Assembly: GCA_022842325.1 (NCBI GenBank)
Contig: JALHPU010000037.1
Location: forward strand, 1-38,893
DNA from: Sulfuritalea sp.
GTDB lineage: Bacteria > Pseudomonadota > Gammaproteobacteria > Burkholderiales > Rhodocyclaceae
DNA length: 38,893 nt
Direction of reading: 5' to 3'
In this document: piece by piece, positions 29,629 through 37,339 of the stretch
Numbering within the stretch: the stretch's first letter is position 1
How the letters are laid out: every line of letters starts with the position of its first letter
The notes under the pieces: model-generated
Databases searched by the model: none
Told to the model about the DNA's origin: nothing
What the model saw: the letters and a program-made list of their open reading frames with translations, nothing else
Position numbers and translations under genes: made by a program

Positions 29629-31095
29629 ATGATCACCGCATCGCAACTCTACGCCTACGTGCAGTGCCCTCATCGCGTCTATCTGGACGCATTCGATGAT
29701 CAGACTCGCCGCGATGAACCCAATGCGTTCGTCGAACTACTGTGGGAACAAGGTGTCGAACATGAAGCGCAGATCGTTGCCGGCTTGGGAATTACCGCCG
29801 ACATGAGCGTGGTCCAATTTGACGATCGGGAACGCGAAACCCGGCTGGCCATGCAGCGAGGAGAGCGCCTGATCTATCAGGGACGCCTGAGCTCGGGTGA
29901 TCGGCTGGGGGCGCCCGACCTCTTGGAGCGTCGCGGTGATCGCTATATCGCCGGCGACATCAAGTCGGGGGCCGGCCTGGAGGGCGACGACAGCGACGCC
30001 AAGCTCAAAAAGCATTACGCCGTCCAACTCGGACACTACGCCAACATACTGGACCTGGAAGGGCTGGGAGTCGGTCATGAGGCATTTGTGATCGATCGCA
30101 GCGGTAGCCGGGTGCCCTATGTGCTCGATGAGCCACAGGGATCGCGCAACACAGTGACTTGGTGGGAGGCCTACCTCGAGTCGGAGACGGCAGTGCGCGC
30201 ACTGCTCGCCCAGACCGCAGTCACATTGCCCGCGCTGAGTGCGACCTGCAAGCTGTGTCACTGGTATTCGTTCTGTAAGGCCGATCTGATTGCCCGAGAC
30301 GACCTGACGCTCATTGCGGAGCTGGGACGGTCAAAGCGCGATGTCATGATGTCAGCCGTTCCATCCGTGCGGGCCCTCGCCCGATCGAATCCGGATTCGT
30401 TTATGCAGGGAAAGAAGACGGACTTCGCGGGAGTGGGTCCCGACAGCCTGATCAAGTTTCATCATCGCGCACAGCTGTTGGCGACGCCGGGGGCCGTGCC
30501 TTACCTGAAACAAACGGTTTCGCTTCCGATCGCGGCCAGGGAGGTTTTCTTCGACATCGAGGCGGATCCCATGCGTGACGTGGTCTACCTGCACGGCTTT
30601 GTCGAGCGGCTGCATGGCCAGCCCGGTTCCGCACGATTTGTCCCGTTCTTTGCCGACGGGATCGATCCTGCGCATGAGGAAAGGTCCTTTGGTGAGGCAT
30701 GGGCCTATTTGTCTGCACGGGTGGAGGACTCGATTGTTTACTACTACTCGAAGTACGAGCGCACGGCCTACAAGAAGCTGGCCTCCAGATATCCGGGGGT
30801 GTGCAGTGAGGAGCAAGTCGTTGAACTGTTCGGGCTCCCGGCGATGGTGGACCTTTACTCGGACATCGTGAAGCCGGCCACGGAATGGCCCACCTACGAC
30901 CAGTCGATCAAGACCCTGGCCCAGTTCCTGGGCTTCCAGTGGCGGGACACTCACCCGTCCGGCGCCGCGTCGATCGAGTGGTATCACCGCTGGATCGAAA
31001 CGGGTGACGTGGCGATCAAACAGCGCATCCTCGATTACAACGAGGATGATTGTCTGGCCACCGGTGTGGTGCTGGACGGGATCAGGCGACTTTGA
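29629..31095 (+). CDS. TM0106-type RecB-like nuclease with RNase H/DEDD domain
   Basis: A 488-residue protein. The N-terminal half (~1-220) is a RecB/Cas4-like nuclease region: CPHRVYLDAF, LGAPDLLE and YIAGDIKSG (D ... D-x-K), and CKLCHWYSFC, whose cysteines with the first CP form a likely iron-sulfur cluster. The C-terminal half is the YprB-type RNase H-like exonuclease: VFFDIEADP (DxE), the YYYSKYERTAYKK strand, and YNEDDCLAT with the last Asp residues. The start was put at ATG 29629, 8 nt after AAGAGG. Diverges from the membrane nuclease and converges on the next gene. DNA repair or defence is likely. Confidence 0.85.
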   Translation: MITASQLYAYVQCPHRVYLDAFDDQTRRDEPNAFVELLWEQGVEHEAQIVAGLGITADMSVVQFDDRERETRLAMQRGERLIYQGRLSSGDRLGAPDLLERRGDRYIAGDIKSGAGLEGDDSDAKLKKHYAVQLGHYANILDLEGLGVGHEAFVIDRSGSRVPYVLDEPQGSRNTVTWWEAYLESETAVRALLAQTAVTLPALSATCKLCHWYSFCKADLIARDDLTLIAELGRSKRDVMMSAVPSVRALARSNPDSFMQGKKTDFAGVGPDSLIKFHHRAQLLATPGAVPYLKQTVSLPIAAREVFFDIEADPMRDVVYLHGFVERLHGQPGSARFVPFFADGIDPAHEERSFGEAWAYLSARVEDSIVYYYSKYERTAYKKLASRYPGVCSEEQVVELFGLPAMVDLYSDIVKPATEWPTYDQSIKTLAQFLGFQWRDTHPSGAASIEWYHRWIETGDVAIKQRILDYNEDDCLATGVVLDGIRRL

Positions 31096-31105
31096 GTGAG
31101 CGCAG

Positions 31106-31918
31106 TCAGGCGCCGACTTCGACCAATGCGCATCGGATGTCTGACGACACCGGCGTCCAGGCGATCGTGTAGCTGCCCTTGATTCGTAGATCCTGGTCCT
31201 TGTTACCCGTCGGCTTCTGAATGTGGCCGGTGATTGGCCGTCCGCCCCTGAAATGACCATAGATACCAGATGTCGATCCGCTCCAGAAACACGGATCATC
31301 AGCAAAGATGAGTAGCGCCGTACGGGAAAATCCCGCGGTATGAAGCTCCTCCGCGAATGCGATGTCTTTGCAGCAGCTGAACATCTGCTCGGGATACTGG
31401 CCGTTGCGCGGATATTTCAGCTCGATGGCGAATATCATTTCCGCCTTGTCCTTCGAGCAAACGACGATGTCTATCTCTCGCTTGGTGAATGCCTCCTTGG
31501 AGAAGTCGAAGGATTCGACATGGCGTTCGAAACGAACCAGATACTGCGGAAGCTCCGCGCGCAGGAAGATGCCGAATTCGTGTTGCAGGCTGAACTCGTT
31601 GTATATCTCAATCCGGTGCGCGGCAACGGAAGCAACGAATCGTGCAACCAATGGCGCAAGCGGGGGTGCGTTGATCGGGGTATTGAGTCGGCCTTGTCGT
31701 CGCACAGGGTCCACTTTCCCAGAATTCGTGTAGTTGCCAATCAGGCCATCCTCGCGTCGCCGGCGAATGAGGCATCCTTGGGCCGCCAGTCCCCGCGCGG
31801 CAGAATTGACTGCTTGCTGCGGTGCCGATTCGCCGAGTATGGCGGTCGCGATTTGTCGATCCGTCAATCCTTCAGTGTCACTCAAGAGAGCCAGGATCTG
31901 CTGCGCTAGCTTTGACAT
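31106..31918 (-). CDS. HTH + PD-(D/E)XK-like protein
   Basis: A 270-residue protein. A winged helix-like N-terminus (~1-60: ILALLSDTEGLTDRQIATAI, then GLAAQGCLIRRR) is followed by a nuclease-like domain with REIDIVVCSKDKAEMIFAIE, then LKYP: Asp, then Glu-x-Lys on the next strand, as in PD-(D/E)XK enzymes. The late segment SRTALLIFADDPCFWSG suggests a further strand of this fold. It is convergent with the RecB-like gene (10-bp gap). Function not known; a restriction-type effector is possible. Confidence 0.6.
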   Translation of the reverse strand: MSKLAQQILALLSDTEGLTDRQIATAILGESAPQQAVNSAARGLAAQGCLIRRRREDGLIGNYTNSGKVDPVRRQGRLNTPINAPPLAPLVARFVASVAAHRIEIYNEFSLQHEFGIFLRAELPQYLVRFERHVESFDFSKEAFTKREIDIVVCSKDKAEMIFAIELKYPRNGQYPEQMFSCCKDIAFAEELHTAGFSRTALLIFADDPCFWSGSTSGIYGHFRGGRPITGHIQKPTGNKDQDLRIKGSYTIAWTPVSSDIRCALVEVGA

Positions 31919-31949
31919 AACAATTGGCCCGAGGCGTTTTATTGCCGCT

Positions 31950-32030
31950 TCAATAGTAGGTACGCATCAAGAATAGCAAGATACTGACGATGATCAGTCC
32001 GGTAACTACGCCATATCCAAAGTAACGCAC
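31950..32030 (-). CDS. 26-residue single-pass membrane peptide
   Basis: Read from GTG 32030: a hydrophobic helix YGVVTGLIIVSILLFLM with a short polar end RTYY. The start is preceded by GGAGGGAGGGTAGG, an unusually rich Shine-Dalgarno tract. ATG 32051 upstream in frame would give a 33-residue form. It lies 31 bp before the start-side of the PD-(D/E)XK-like gene on the same strand, so it may be co-transcribed. Composition fits a small membrane toxin, but nothing more supports that. Confidence 0.5.
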   Translation of the reverse strand: MRYFGYGVVTGLIIVSILLFLMRTYY

Positions 32031-32171
32031 CCTACCCTCCCTCCGTTCCATGGATCCCCATCGAAACTTCGGGTGAGCGCCTGGAACGTCGGCTCTTAAG
32101 CAAGAAATCTCTGGAGTCGGGTGCACCTTTCGGGCGGTAAGGCGCATACGTCGGTGCCGGACGTTGCCGAC

Positions 32172-32501
32172 TCACCGGTGACGTCCTCGCCACCGCGTCC
32201 AGAGAGCCACGAACGGATGAAGATCCGTCTTGACCGTATGCACGAAGATGTTCCAGAGCCGCTCCCGATTGCGGCGATTCCCGGCCAGCAACAACAGGCC
32301 GGCCAACCCGACGACAACAAGGAGCAGCGCACCGGCCACCACGATGACCATGGCCTCCCATGGCGTCCAGTCTCCCCAAAACACCAGTCCGGCCGAGCAC
32401 AGCGCCAGACACAGTGCCCAAAGGGATGCAGCAAGAGATTCGTGCGAGCTGGATGTCATAGGGTCAATAGCCGAATCCATTATCTCGTCAATCCGCAACA
32501 T
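32172..32501 (-). CDS. Small two-helix membrane protein
   Basis: A 109-residue protein with two adjacent membrane segments (ASLWALCLALCSAGLVF and AMVIVVAGALLLVVVGLAG, then LLLLAG) and a basic Arg/His-rich C-terminus (RWRGRHR). In-frame Mets at positions 8 and 15 are alternative starts. Family not recognised. Confidence 0.5.
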   Translation of the reverse strand: MLRIDEIMDSAIDPMTSSSHESLAASLWALCLALCSAGLVFWGDWTPWEAMVIVVAGALLLVVVGLAGLLLLAGNRRNRERLWNIFVHTVKTDLHPFVALWTRWRGRHR

Positions 32502-32559
32502 CGCAATGGACGATGGCCTAGCGCTGCTGCCAGGATTACACGTCTAACGCGAATGATCC

Positions 32560-32787
32560 TCACGGCTTGACTCCCTCTGCGCCGCCCGGAACCTCCAGGT
32601 AGCCGTGTCGGCATCGAATCCTCACCAGCTCATCGATGCTGGTCAGTGCGCTCAAATAGGTATGCACCCCGCCTCGTCTGGAGTGCGCGGAACCATGGAT
32701 CGTCATGATCACCGAGTCCCCCAGCAGGTCCGGTTGGGGGTCGGCAATCGCATAAGTTCGTCCATCCGGACGGCGAAAGAGCCTCAT
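32560..32787 (-). CDS. WGR-like small protein
   Basis: A 75-residue protein starting MRLFRRPDGRTYAIADPQ with GDSVIMTIHGSAHSRRGGVH, reminiscent of small stand-alone WGR domains (RL.R.DG..Y ... G...R.G). The conserved W-G-R core itself appears as I-H-G-S, so the match is distant. WGR domains bind nucleic acid in PARPs and bacterial regulators. Confidence 0.5.
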   Translation of the reverse strand: MRLFRRPDGRTYAIADPQPDLLGDSVIMTIHGSAHSRRGGVHTYLSALTSIDELVRIRCRHGYLEVPGGAEGVKP

Positions 32788-32869
32788 GGCGCCCAGCTTA
32801 CCGGCTGGCCTGGCTCACCAGGTGAGCCAGGCCGCGCGAGGCAATTCGCCTGGAGTTCCGTCAGGCGGA

Positions 32870-33202
32870 CTACTTTTGGGGTGCGGGAATCGCGGCGTCG
32901 ATCATGGTCTTGGCGCGTTTCCTGTCCGTCCGGGACAGGCGATGCCACCAAAGGATGACCCTTGCCAGTTCGTCTTCCGGACAGTACAGGAACGCCGGCG
33001 GTACCTTCAGCACCTCCGCCAGGCGCACGGCCGTTTCGAAGGGTGGGGCGTGAATTCCCGTCTCATACCGGCTGATCCGGGCACTCGCCGTACCTTCGTC
33101 CAGCCCGATCGCGACCCCCAGCCGATCCTGTGGCAGACCGCTGCGCTCCCGCGCCTCACGCAGGCGCCGGCCGAACACCGAGGCAGGATCTTTCAGTCGC
33201 AT
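32870..33202 (-). CDS. XRE-family transcriptional regulator
   Basis: A 110-residue protein with a complete XRE helix-turn-helix (~8-68: FGRRLREARERSGLPQDRLG, SARISRYETGIHAPPFETAV, then RLAEVLKVPPAFLY). The C-terminal ~35 residues (ILWWHRLSRTDRKRAKTMID) are a short helix that could mediate dimerisation. A palindrome at 33238-33252, 36 bp upstream of its start, may be its operator. It faces away from the plus-strand membrane-protein operon starting at 33548, so it may control both directions. Confidence 0.8.
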   Translation of the reverse strand: MRLKDPASVFGRRLREARERSGLPQDRLGVAIGLDEGTASARISRYETGIHAPPFETAVRLAEVLKVPPAFLYCPEDELARVILWWHRLSRTDRKRAKTMIDAAIPAPQK

Positions 33203-33547
33203 CCTGCGAGTTTCGTAGAACCAGGGTTGTCGCGTCTCTACGGATATCGTAGTATGACAATGTTGCTTTCATGGTCTCCCCCCGCCGTGCAAACACGCTG
33301 CCAAGCGGACGCCGCTCAGCGTGCCAGGCCCGGAAAAGGATGCTCGTTAAAGGTCCGTACGGAGCACCGTCAGCACGTCGGGAGCTAAAAACAACTCAAC
33401 AGGCCTTGCGCGAATTCAACTCGGTGTTACAAGAATTCATGGCCTGACGGGCGCAGACATTCCGTTGTCGCAGAATCGGGCTGTGTTTGTCAGAAGCCAA
33501 GGGTGAATTCGCGATGAATTCTTCGACACTATCCGGGGAGGATGCTG
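33203..33547. promoter_or_regulatory. Divergent promoter region with palindrome
   Basis: A 345-bp gap between the divergent XRE gene and the plus-strand operon. At 33238-33252 CTACG and CGTAG flank GATAT, a 15-bp palindrome suited to an XRE dimer. GGGGAGG at 33535-33541 is the ribosome site of the gene at 33548. No clear -35/-10 pair was identified by eye. Confidence 0.45.
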
Positions 33548-34300
33548 ATGAGCAGGAAATCATGGTTGGCCGTAGCTATTGCAGGTACGTTGCTGCACGG
33601 GATGGCAGTTGCCGAAACACCCTTACCTTCGGCGGCACCACCGCCGGGGGTTTTGACGGCGGGCGAATTCCTGGTCTTGCCGGAGTCAAAGATCCGGCTG
33701 AATCGAATTGTTCGTCCCGACGATCCGCAGTCGATCAGCCTCCTGACGGAATACAACTACACCCTGACCAATACCACCGCCGACCAGGAGGTCACGTTTC
33801 AGGCGGGTGGCTTCACCGTGGCAGGCGAGGTGCGGCGACCTTCTGGCGACTTGAAGGAAATCCTGGCCATGAACACTGGCGGTGGTGCGGCACAAACGGC
33901 AGGGGCGACGGCGGTGGGTGGCGTGGTCGGATTGCTGAGTGCCTTTCTAGGCCCCGTGGGATCCGTGGCGGCCTATGTCGGTGTGAACACGGCGGTCGCG
34001 CATACGATGTACGACACGCCCATGGCGCGAATTAACGAACTGAAGAAGCGCGTGTTTCTGAACGCCCGGGGGGACTCGATTGTGTTGCTCCCCGGCGAAT
34101 CGGCCACGGGAAGCAGCTGGATACGGCAATCCGGGGTGGAGACCGCAACCCTGGTCCAGTTTTTCATAAAGGCTGGCGATGGGCAGCGGCGATTGGTTCA
34201 GCTCGGATTGGCAAATACGCCCGGCCCTGTTCCCGCCAAACCGGCGCCGGAAGCGGCGGTTTCGCAGCTGACCGCTGACAGCACCGTGTCGAATCAATAG
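33548..34300 (+). CDS. Secreted protein with central hydrophobic region
   Basis: A 250-residue protein with a signal peptide (1 to ~22, AVA-ET). An N-terminal half follows (LLTEYNYTLTNTTADQEVTF). A Gly/Ala-rich hydrophobic stretch (~105-150: GATAVGGVVGLLSAFLGPVG, then SVAAYVG) could insert in a membrane. The C-terminal half is beta-rich (VLLPGESATGSSWIRQSG). The start at 33548 was preferred over 33542 because GGGGAGG is then 6 nt away. Family not recognised. First gene of the plus-strand operon that leads to the Panacea-like protein. Confidence 0.6.
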   Translation: MSRKSWLAVAIAGTLLHGMAVAETPLPSAAPPPGVLTAGEFLVLPESKIRLNRIVRPDDPQSISLLTEYNYTLTNTTADQEVTFQAGGFTVAGEVRRPSGDLKEILAMNTGGGAAQTAGATAVGGVVGLLSAFLGPVGSVAAYVGVNTAVAHTMYDTPMARINELKKRVFLNARGDSIVLLPGESATGSSWIRQSGVETATLVQFFIKAGDGQRRLVQLGLANTPGPVPAKPAPEAAVSQLTADSTVSNQ

Positions 34301-34340
34301 CGACGCTGCATGGATACCCTTACGCGATTGGTTGCGATCC

Positions 34341-34712
34341 ATGAACCCGCATGATCCCATTCCCCGGGCGGGCGCGGCATTAGCCTACAAGCGCCCACGC
34401 CGGGCGTCTCGGGTGGGCGTGTCGAAGACGGCGCTCGCGGTACTCCTGGTTGTGCTCCTCGTCGTCGGCGGCGGCGCCTGGATGTATTGGAGCGCAGAAA
34501 TCGATGACGAAACCTACAAGGGCTTCATCGTCGAGGCCGGCCCGTGGTGTGGTGGCGGGCAACTCCTGCGCACGCATCTCTTAAGCGACGGCAAGATTAC
34601 GCGATGGGAAGCGCGGGCAATTCGGCAGTCGATGGCGACCATAAGAACGAACAACAGGAAATGCATCGATCCCGCACCTGAGCCCATCATCAAAGGAGAA
34701 GGGAAGAAATGA
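34341..34712 (+). CDS. Membrane-anchored small protein, paralogue 1
   Basis: A 123-residue protein with one transmembrane helix (~35-53: LAVLLVVLLVVGGGAWMYW) behind a basic N-terminus, and a ~70-residue outer domain with DDETYKGFIVEAGPWCGGG. This domain shares a pattern with the next protein (D-x-Y-K-x2-I-V-x-A-G-x2-C). Start ATG 34341; the stop overlaps the next start as ATGA (34709-34712). Unknown family. Confidence 0.6.
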   Translation: MNPHDPIPRAGAALAYKRPRRASRVGVSKTALAVLLVVLLVVGGGAWMYWSAEIDDETYKGFIVEAGPWCGGGQLLRTHLLSDGKITRWEARAIRQSMATIRTNNRKCIDPAPEPIIKGEGKK

Positions 34713-35134
34713 ATTTCTGGTGGGGTTATGCACTTGGGTCTTACTCCCGTGGAGGCGGCGGCATTAGCGGGGGTATCTTCGGCCTGTTCGTTATCGGCGT
34801 CATTGTGGCCGGCGTCATGGAGCTGATGAAGCCCTCGCCCCCCAAGGAAATCAGCATGGACGACTACAAGAGCCTGATTGTGGCCGCGGGGGCGTCCTGC
34901 ACCGGACTCTCCGTGGTGTCACATCACCTCGGTCGTCCCGGTCGGATCAAGTCGGACAAGTTGCCACTGATTCAGGACCTCCTGGTCGATCGGATCCAGC
35001 ATGGGGATCGGACGATCTGCGGAATGCCACCGCGGCCCGCAGCCAGTCAGCCGAAGAAATCTGCAAACGTCGCGGCAGCATCGCACGCGGGCGCTGTTCC
35101 GTCACCGACAGCAACCCTCCGCGCGGAGCGCTGA
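34709..35134 (+). CDS. Membrane-anchored small protein, paralogue 2
   Basis: A 141-residue protein. A Gly-rich N-terminus and transmembrane helix (~18-38: ISGGIFGLFVIGVIVAGVME) lead to an outer domain, SMDDYKSLIVAAGASCTGLS ... HHLGRPGRIKSDKLPLIQDL, paralogous to the protein encoded just before. The tail is low-complexity Ala/Ser/Pro. Translationally coupled to paralogue 1 by ATGA, so the two likely work as a heteromeric pair. AAGGAG lies upstream of the start. Confidence 0.6.
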   Translation: MNFWWGYALGSYSRGGGGISGGIFGLFVIGVIVAGVMELMKPSPPKEISMDDYKSLIVAAGASCTGLSVVSHHLGRPGRIKSDKLPLIQDLLVDRIQHGDRTICGMPPRPAASQPKKSANVAAASHAGAVPSPTATLRAER

Positions 35135-35276
35135 GGAAAGACCTGCCGTTCATCCAACAGGATGAGGTCGTCGCCAACCTTCATCCATAACGGATTCGCG
35201 AGTACAACGAATCCTGATCCGCAGAATTCTGCAAATAGGGACTTGCGCAATTCGATATTCATGAGAGGGTGGTCAC

Positions 35277-35615
35277 ATGAAAATCAAAACCTCTCTCAGC
35301 AAAACCGCGCAGGAACGCTTTACAAATATGCGCCTATCAGGGGCCGCCGCATTCGCACGCGAATGTCGACTCGTGATTCAAACCAGGCTGGCGCAAGGCC
35401 GGAACCTGCAGATGATGGACGTCGCCGAATTGGGCCGTCCCAGCCTGCGCGCCCATCTCGCCCATCCGTGGGTGGACCGGCTTGCGCCGGACAATCGCAC
35501 CGTGGTGCGAATCCTGGCGATCTGCTACTGGCTGGGCGCGACGGTTGCCTATGCCCTGGCGATCCTCGTCGGCGTGGTCGGCGCCGCCGTGGCCAGTCAT
35601 TTCACCCCCGGTTGA
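35277..35615 (+). CDS. Small protein with C-terminal membrane anchor
   Basis: A 112-residue protein: a basic, helical N-terminal ~80 residues (RLSGAAAFARECRLVIQTRL) and one C-terminal membrane segment (~85-108: WLGATVAYALAILVGVVGAA). A tail-anchored topology places the N-terminus in the cytoplasm. It is 142 bp after the paralogue pair and 8 bp before the next gene. Family not recognised. Confidence 0.55.
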   Translation: MKIKTSLSKTAQERFTNMRLSGAAAFARECRLVIQTRLAQGRNLQMMDVAELGRPSLRAHLAHPWVDRLAPDNRTVVRILAICYWLGATVAYALAILVGVVGAAVASHFTPG

Positions 35616-35623
35616 GGCGCGCC

Positions 35624-36718
35624 ATGACTCCCAACACCCAATTGGATACGCTCTTCGCCCTGTGGGCGCTTCCCTTCACCGACGCAGCGGTGGCCCGCCA
35701 CGGTGTCCGCATGCGCGAGGTCGAACAGGAGCTGCGCCAGCGGCTGGCGCAAAACGATGCCGCCGCAGTCGAATGGATCGGCCAGCAGCGCCCCGTGCTC
35801 GACAGTTGTGCCTACCAGGTCCTGCAGCGGGTTGTTTCGCGCGTCAGCGTGCGGATCGGCTCGGTGGCGACGGACGCCTGCCTCGCCTTCTGCCCGGTGA
35901 CGATCGTGCTGACCACCACGCACACCGAACTGCCGAGAATCGACTGCGAGCTGTTCCGCACCATCCGGCCGCAAGGTATCATCGATGCGCTGCGGACCCA
36001 TGGACTGATCGACGACTGCAACGTCTCGGTGGATCCCCTGATGCTGCCCTCGGCGCGCGTGGCCGCGATAGGGCAGGGGGAGCTGCCGGCCCTCGTGCGT
36101 TCCATGGCGGACGCCGCCGCCTTGGTCTGCCACGTGGACCGCACGCACCGTTCAGACCTTCCGCAGGCGAAGCAGGACATGTTGCATTCGATCTCCATTG
36201 CCGGTGGCCGGGTGATCGGCTCGCTGCTGATGCCGCTCTTGTTCTTCGCCGACGACCTGGGCGAACTGCCCGCCGTCCTCAATGGCAAAGTGCCGGATGC
36301 TGATCTCGACGCCTTTCGCCACGCCGCGTCGCTGGCGCTGACCACGTCACAGGGCCGAGTGGGCCCGGTGCGCATCAATTTCATGGTCTCGGCGCCTGAA
36401 CTGATTTTAGATGCCATTCTCGAGAGCACCTCGGCGCACTGCGATACCGCCGCCTACTGGGCATCCCGCGCCGCCATCGATGCGGGAGGGCGTCAGTGTG
36501 CGGTGGTCTTTCGTGAGTCCGCCAACCCGATAAAAGACCCGGGTGTGTGGGTCGGCTTTGATGCCGGCCAGGGGGTGGAATGCGGTACCCGCATGTTCGC
36601 CGTGGATTCCTACCATGTCGATCTCTATACCGAGGCCTTTGCCGCCGGCGCCCACGCCGCCGGCATGACCACCGTGCGCATCACCCAACACCCGGCCATC
36701 GATACCGGTCACCCCTGA
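35624..36718 (+). CDS. Large hypothetical protein upstream of the Panacea-like gene
   Basis: A 364-residue protein with no signal peptide. It reads as a folded alpha/beta protein: CPVTIVLTTTHTELPRIDCE, then LMPLLFFADDLGELPAVLNG and VRINFMVSAPELILDAILES, and a late CAVVFRESANPIKDPGVWVG. No catalytic motif or family recognised. It starts 8 bp after the tail-anchored protein gene. Because a Panacea-type antitoxin domain is encoded shortly downstream, this protein is one candidate toxin partner; that is a hypothesis only. Confidence 0.6.
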   Translation: MTPNTQLDTLFALWALPFTDAAVARHGVRMREVEQELRQRLAQNDAAAVEWIGQQRPVLDSCAYQVLQRVVSRVSVRIGSVATDACLAFCPVTIVLTTTHTELPRIDCELFRTIRPQGIIDALRTHGLIDDCNVSVDPLMLPSARVAAIGQGELPALVRSMADAAALVCHVDRTHRSDLPQAKQDMLHSISIAGGRVIGSLLMPLLFFADDLGELPAVLNGKVPDADLDAFRHAASLALTTSQGRVGPVRINFMVSAPELILDAILESTSAHCDTAAYWASRAAIDAGGRQCAVVFRESANPIKDPGVWVGFDAGQGVECGTRMFAVDSYHVDLYTEAFAAGAHAAGMTTVRITQHPAIDTGHP

Positions 36719-36730
36719 GGACGTCTCTCC

Positions 36731-36805
36731 ATGCCGCTACGCCTCCGCCATTTCCGCTGGATCGCCCTCTTCCATACCGCCCAGGTAAGCGCCACGATCC
36801 CATGA
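36731..36805 (+). CDS. 24-residue ORF coupled to the Panacea-like gene
   Basis: The frame MPLRLRHFRWIALFHTAQVS ends ATIP and stops in ATGA, overlapping the start of the next gene (36802). GAGGA lies about 9 nt before its ATG. The peptide is short, basic and partly hydrophobic. It may be a leader peptide that couples translation or a very small toxin-like peptide, or it may be untranslated. Confidence 0.35.
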   Translation: MPLRLRHFRWIALFHTAQVSATIP

Positions 36806-37335
36806 AATCCCCGTCCTGCCCGTTTGATCGCCTGGCCGCGATGACTGTCCTGCTGACGACAGGAGAAATGGTCGGTCGCCATGCGCTGAACAGGCTGATC
36901 TGGTTTGCCGACCTCGTCCACTTCCTTCAGCACGGATGCACCATTTCCGGCGCGGTCTATTCGCGCTGGCCCTTCGGCCCCGAGGCCAACGAGATGGACA
37001 CGGTGCGTCGGGTGCTGATCAGGGACGGCCTGATCGACGAACATCGTCAGGAATCCAGGTGCTATCGTGTCCATGCGTATCAGGCGAGGAGAAGCAATAT
37101 CGATTACGTCCTGCTGAGGCAGGAGTTCGCGGCATCCGAGCTGCGGACTCTGAAGGCGGTGAAACGGGTTCTGCGCAGACAACCGGGTGGCTACCTGTCG
37201 GCCATGGCGCGCCGTTTTGAACCCTGGATCGGTGCCCGCCCCGGCGACGATCTGGATTGGCAGCGTGCGCAGTCGGATGCGAAGTTGCGGCAGTGGATGG
37301 CATCGCAGGGTCTGATTCCGGAAAAGGTGGCGTGA
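36802..37335 (+). CDS. Panacea (DUF4065/SocA-like) domain protein
   Basis: A 177-residue protein with the Panacea pattern: HALNRLIWFADLVHFLQHG, then ISGAVYSRWPFGPEANEM, and a C-terminal EPWIGARPGDDLDWQRAQS (compare H..PW..A..G..I.Y). Panacea domains are known as broadly used antitoxin modules that pair with many toxin types; SocA itself is a ClpXP adaptor. It is 4 bp before the thermonuclease-like gene and overlaps a tiny ORF at its start, inside an operon of unrecognised genes, one of which could be its toxin. Confidence 0.7.
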   Translation: MKSPSCPFDRLAAMTVLLTTGEMVGRHALNRLIWFADLVHFLQHGCTISGAVYSRWPFGPEANEMDTVRRVLIRDGLIDEHRQESRCYRVHAYQARRSNIDYVLLRQEFAASELRTLKAVKRVLRRQPGGYLSAMARRFEPWIGARPGDDLDWQRAQSDAKLRQWMASQGLIPEKVA

Positions 37336-37339
37336 GGCG

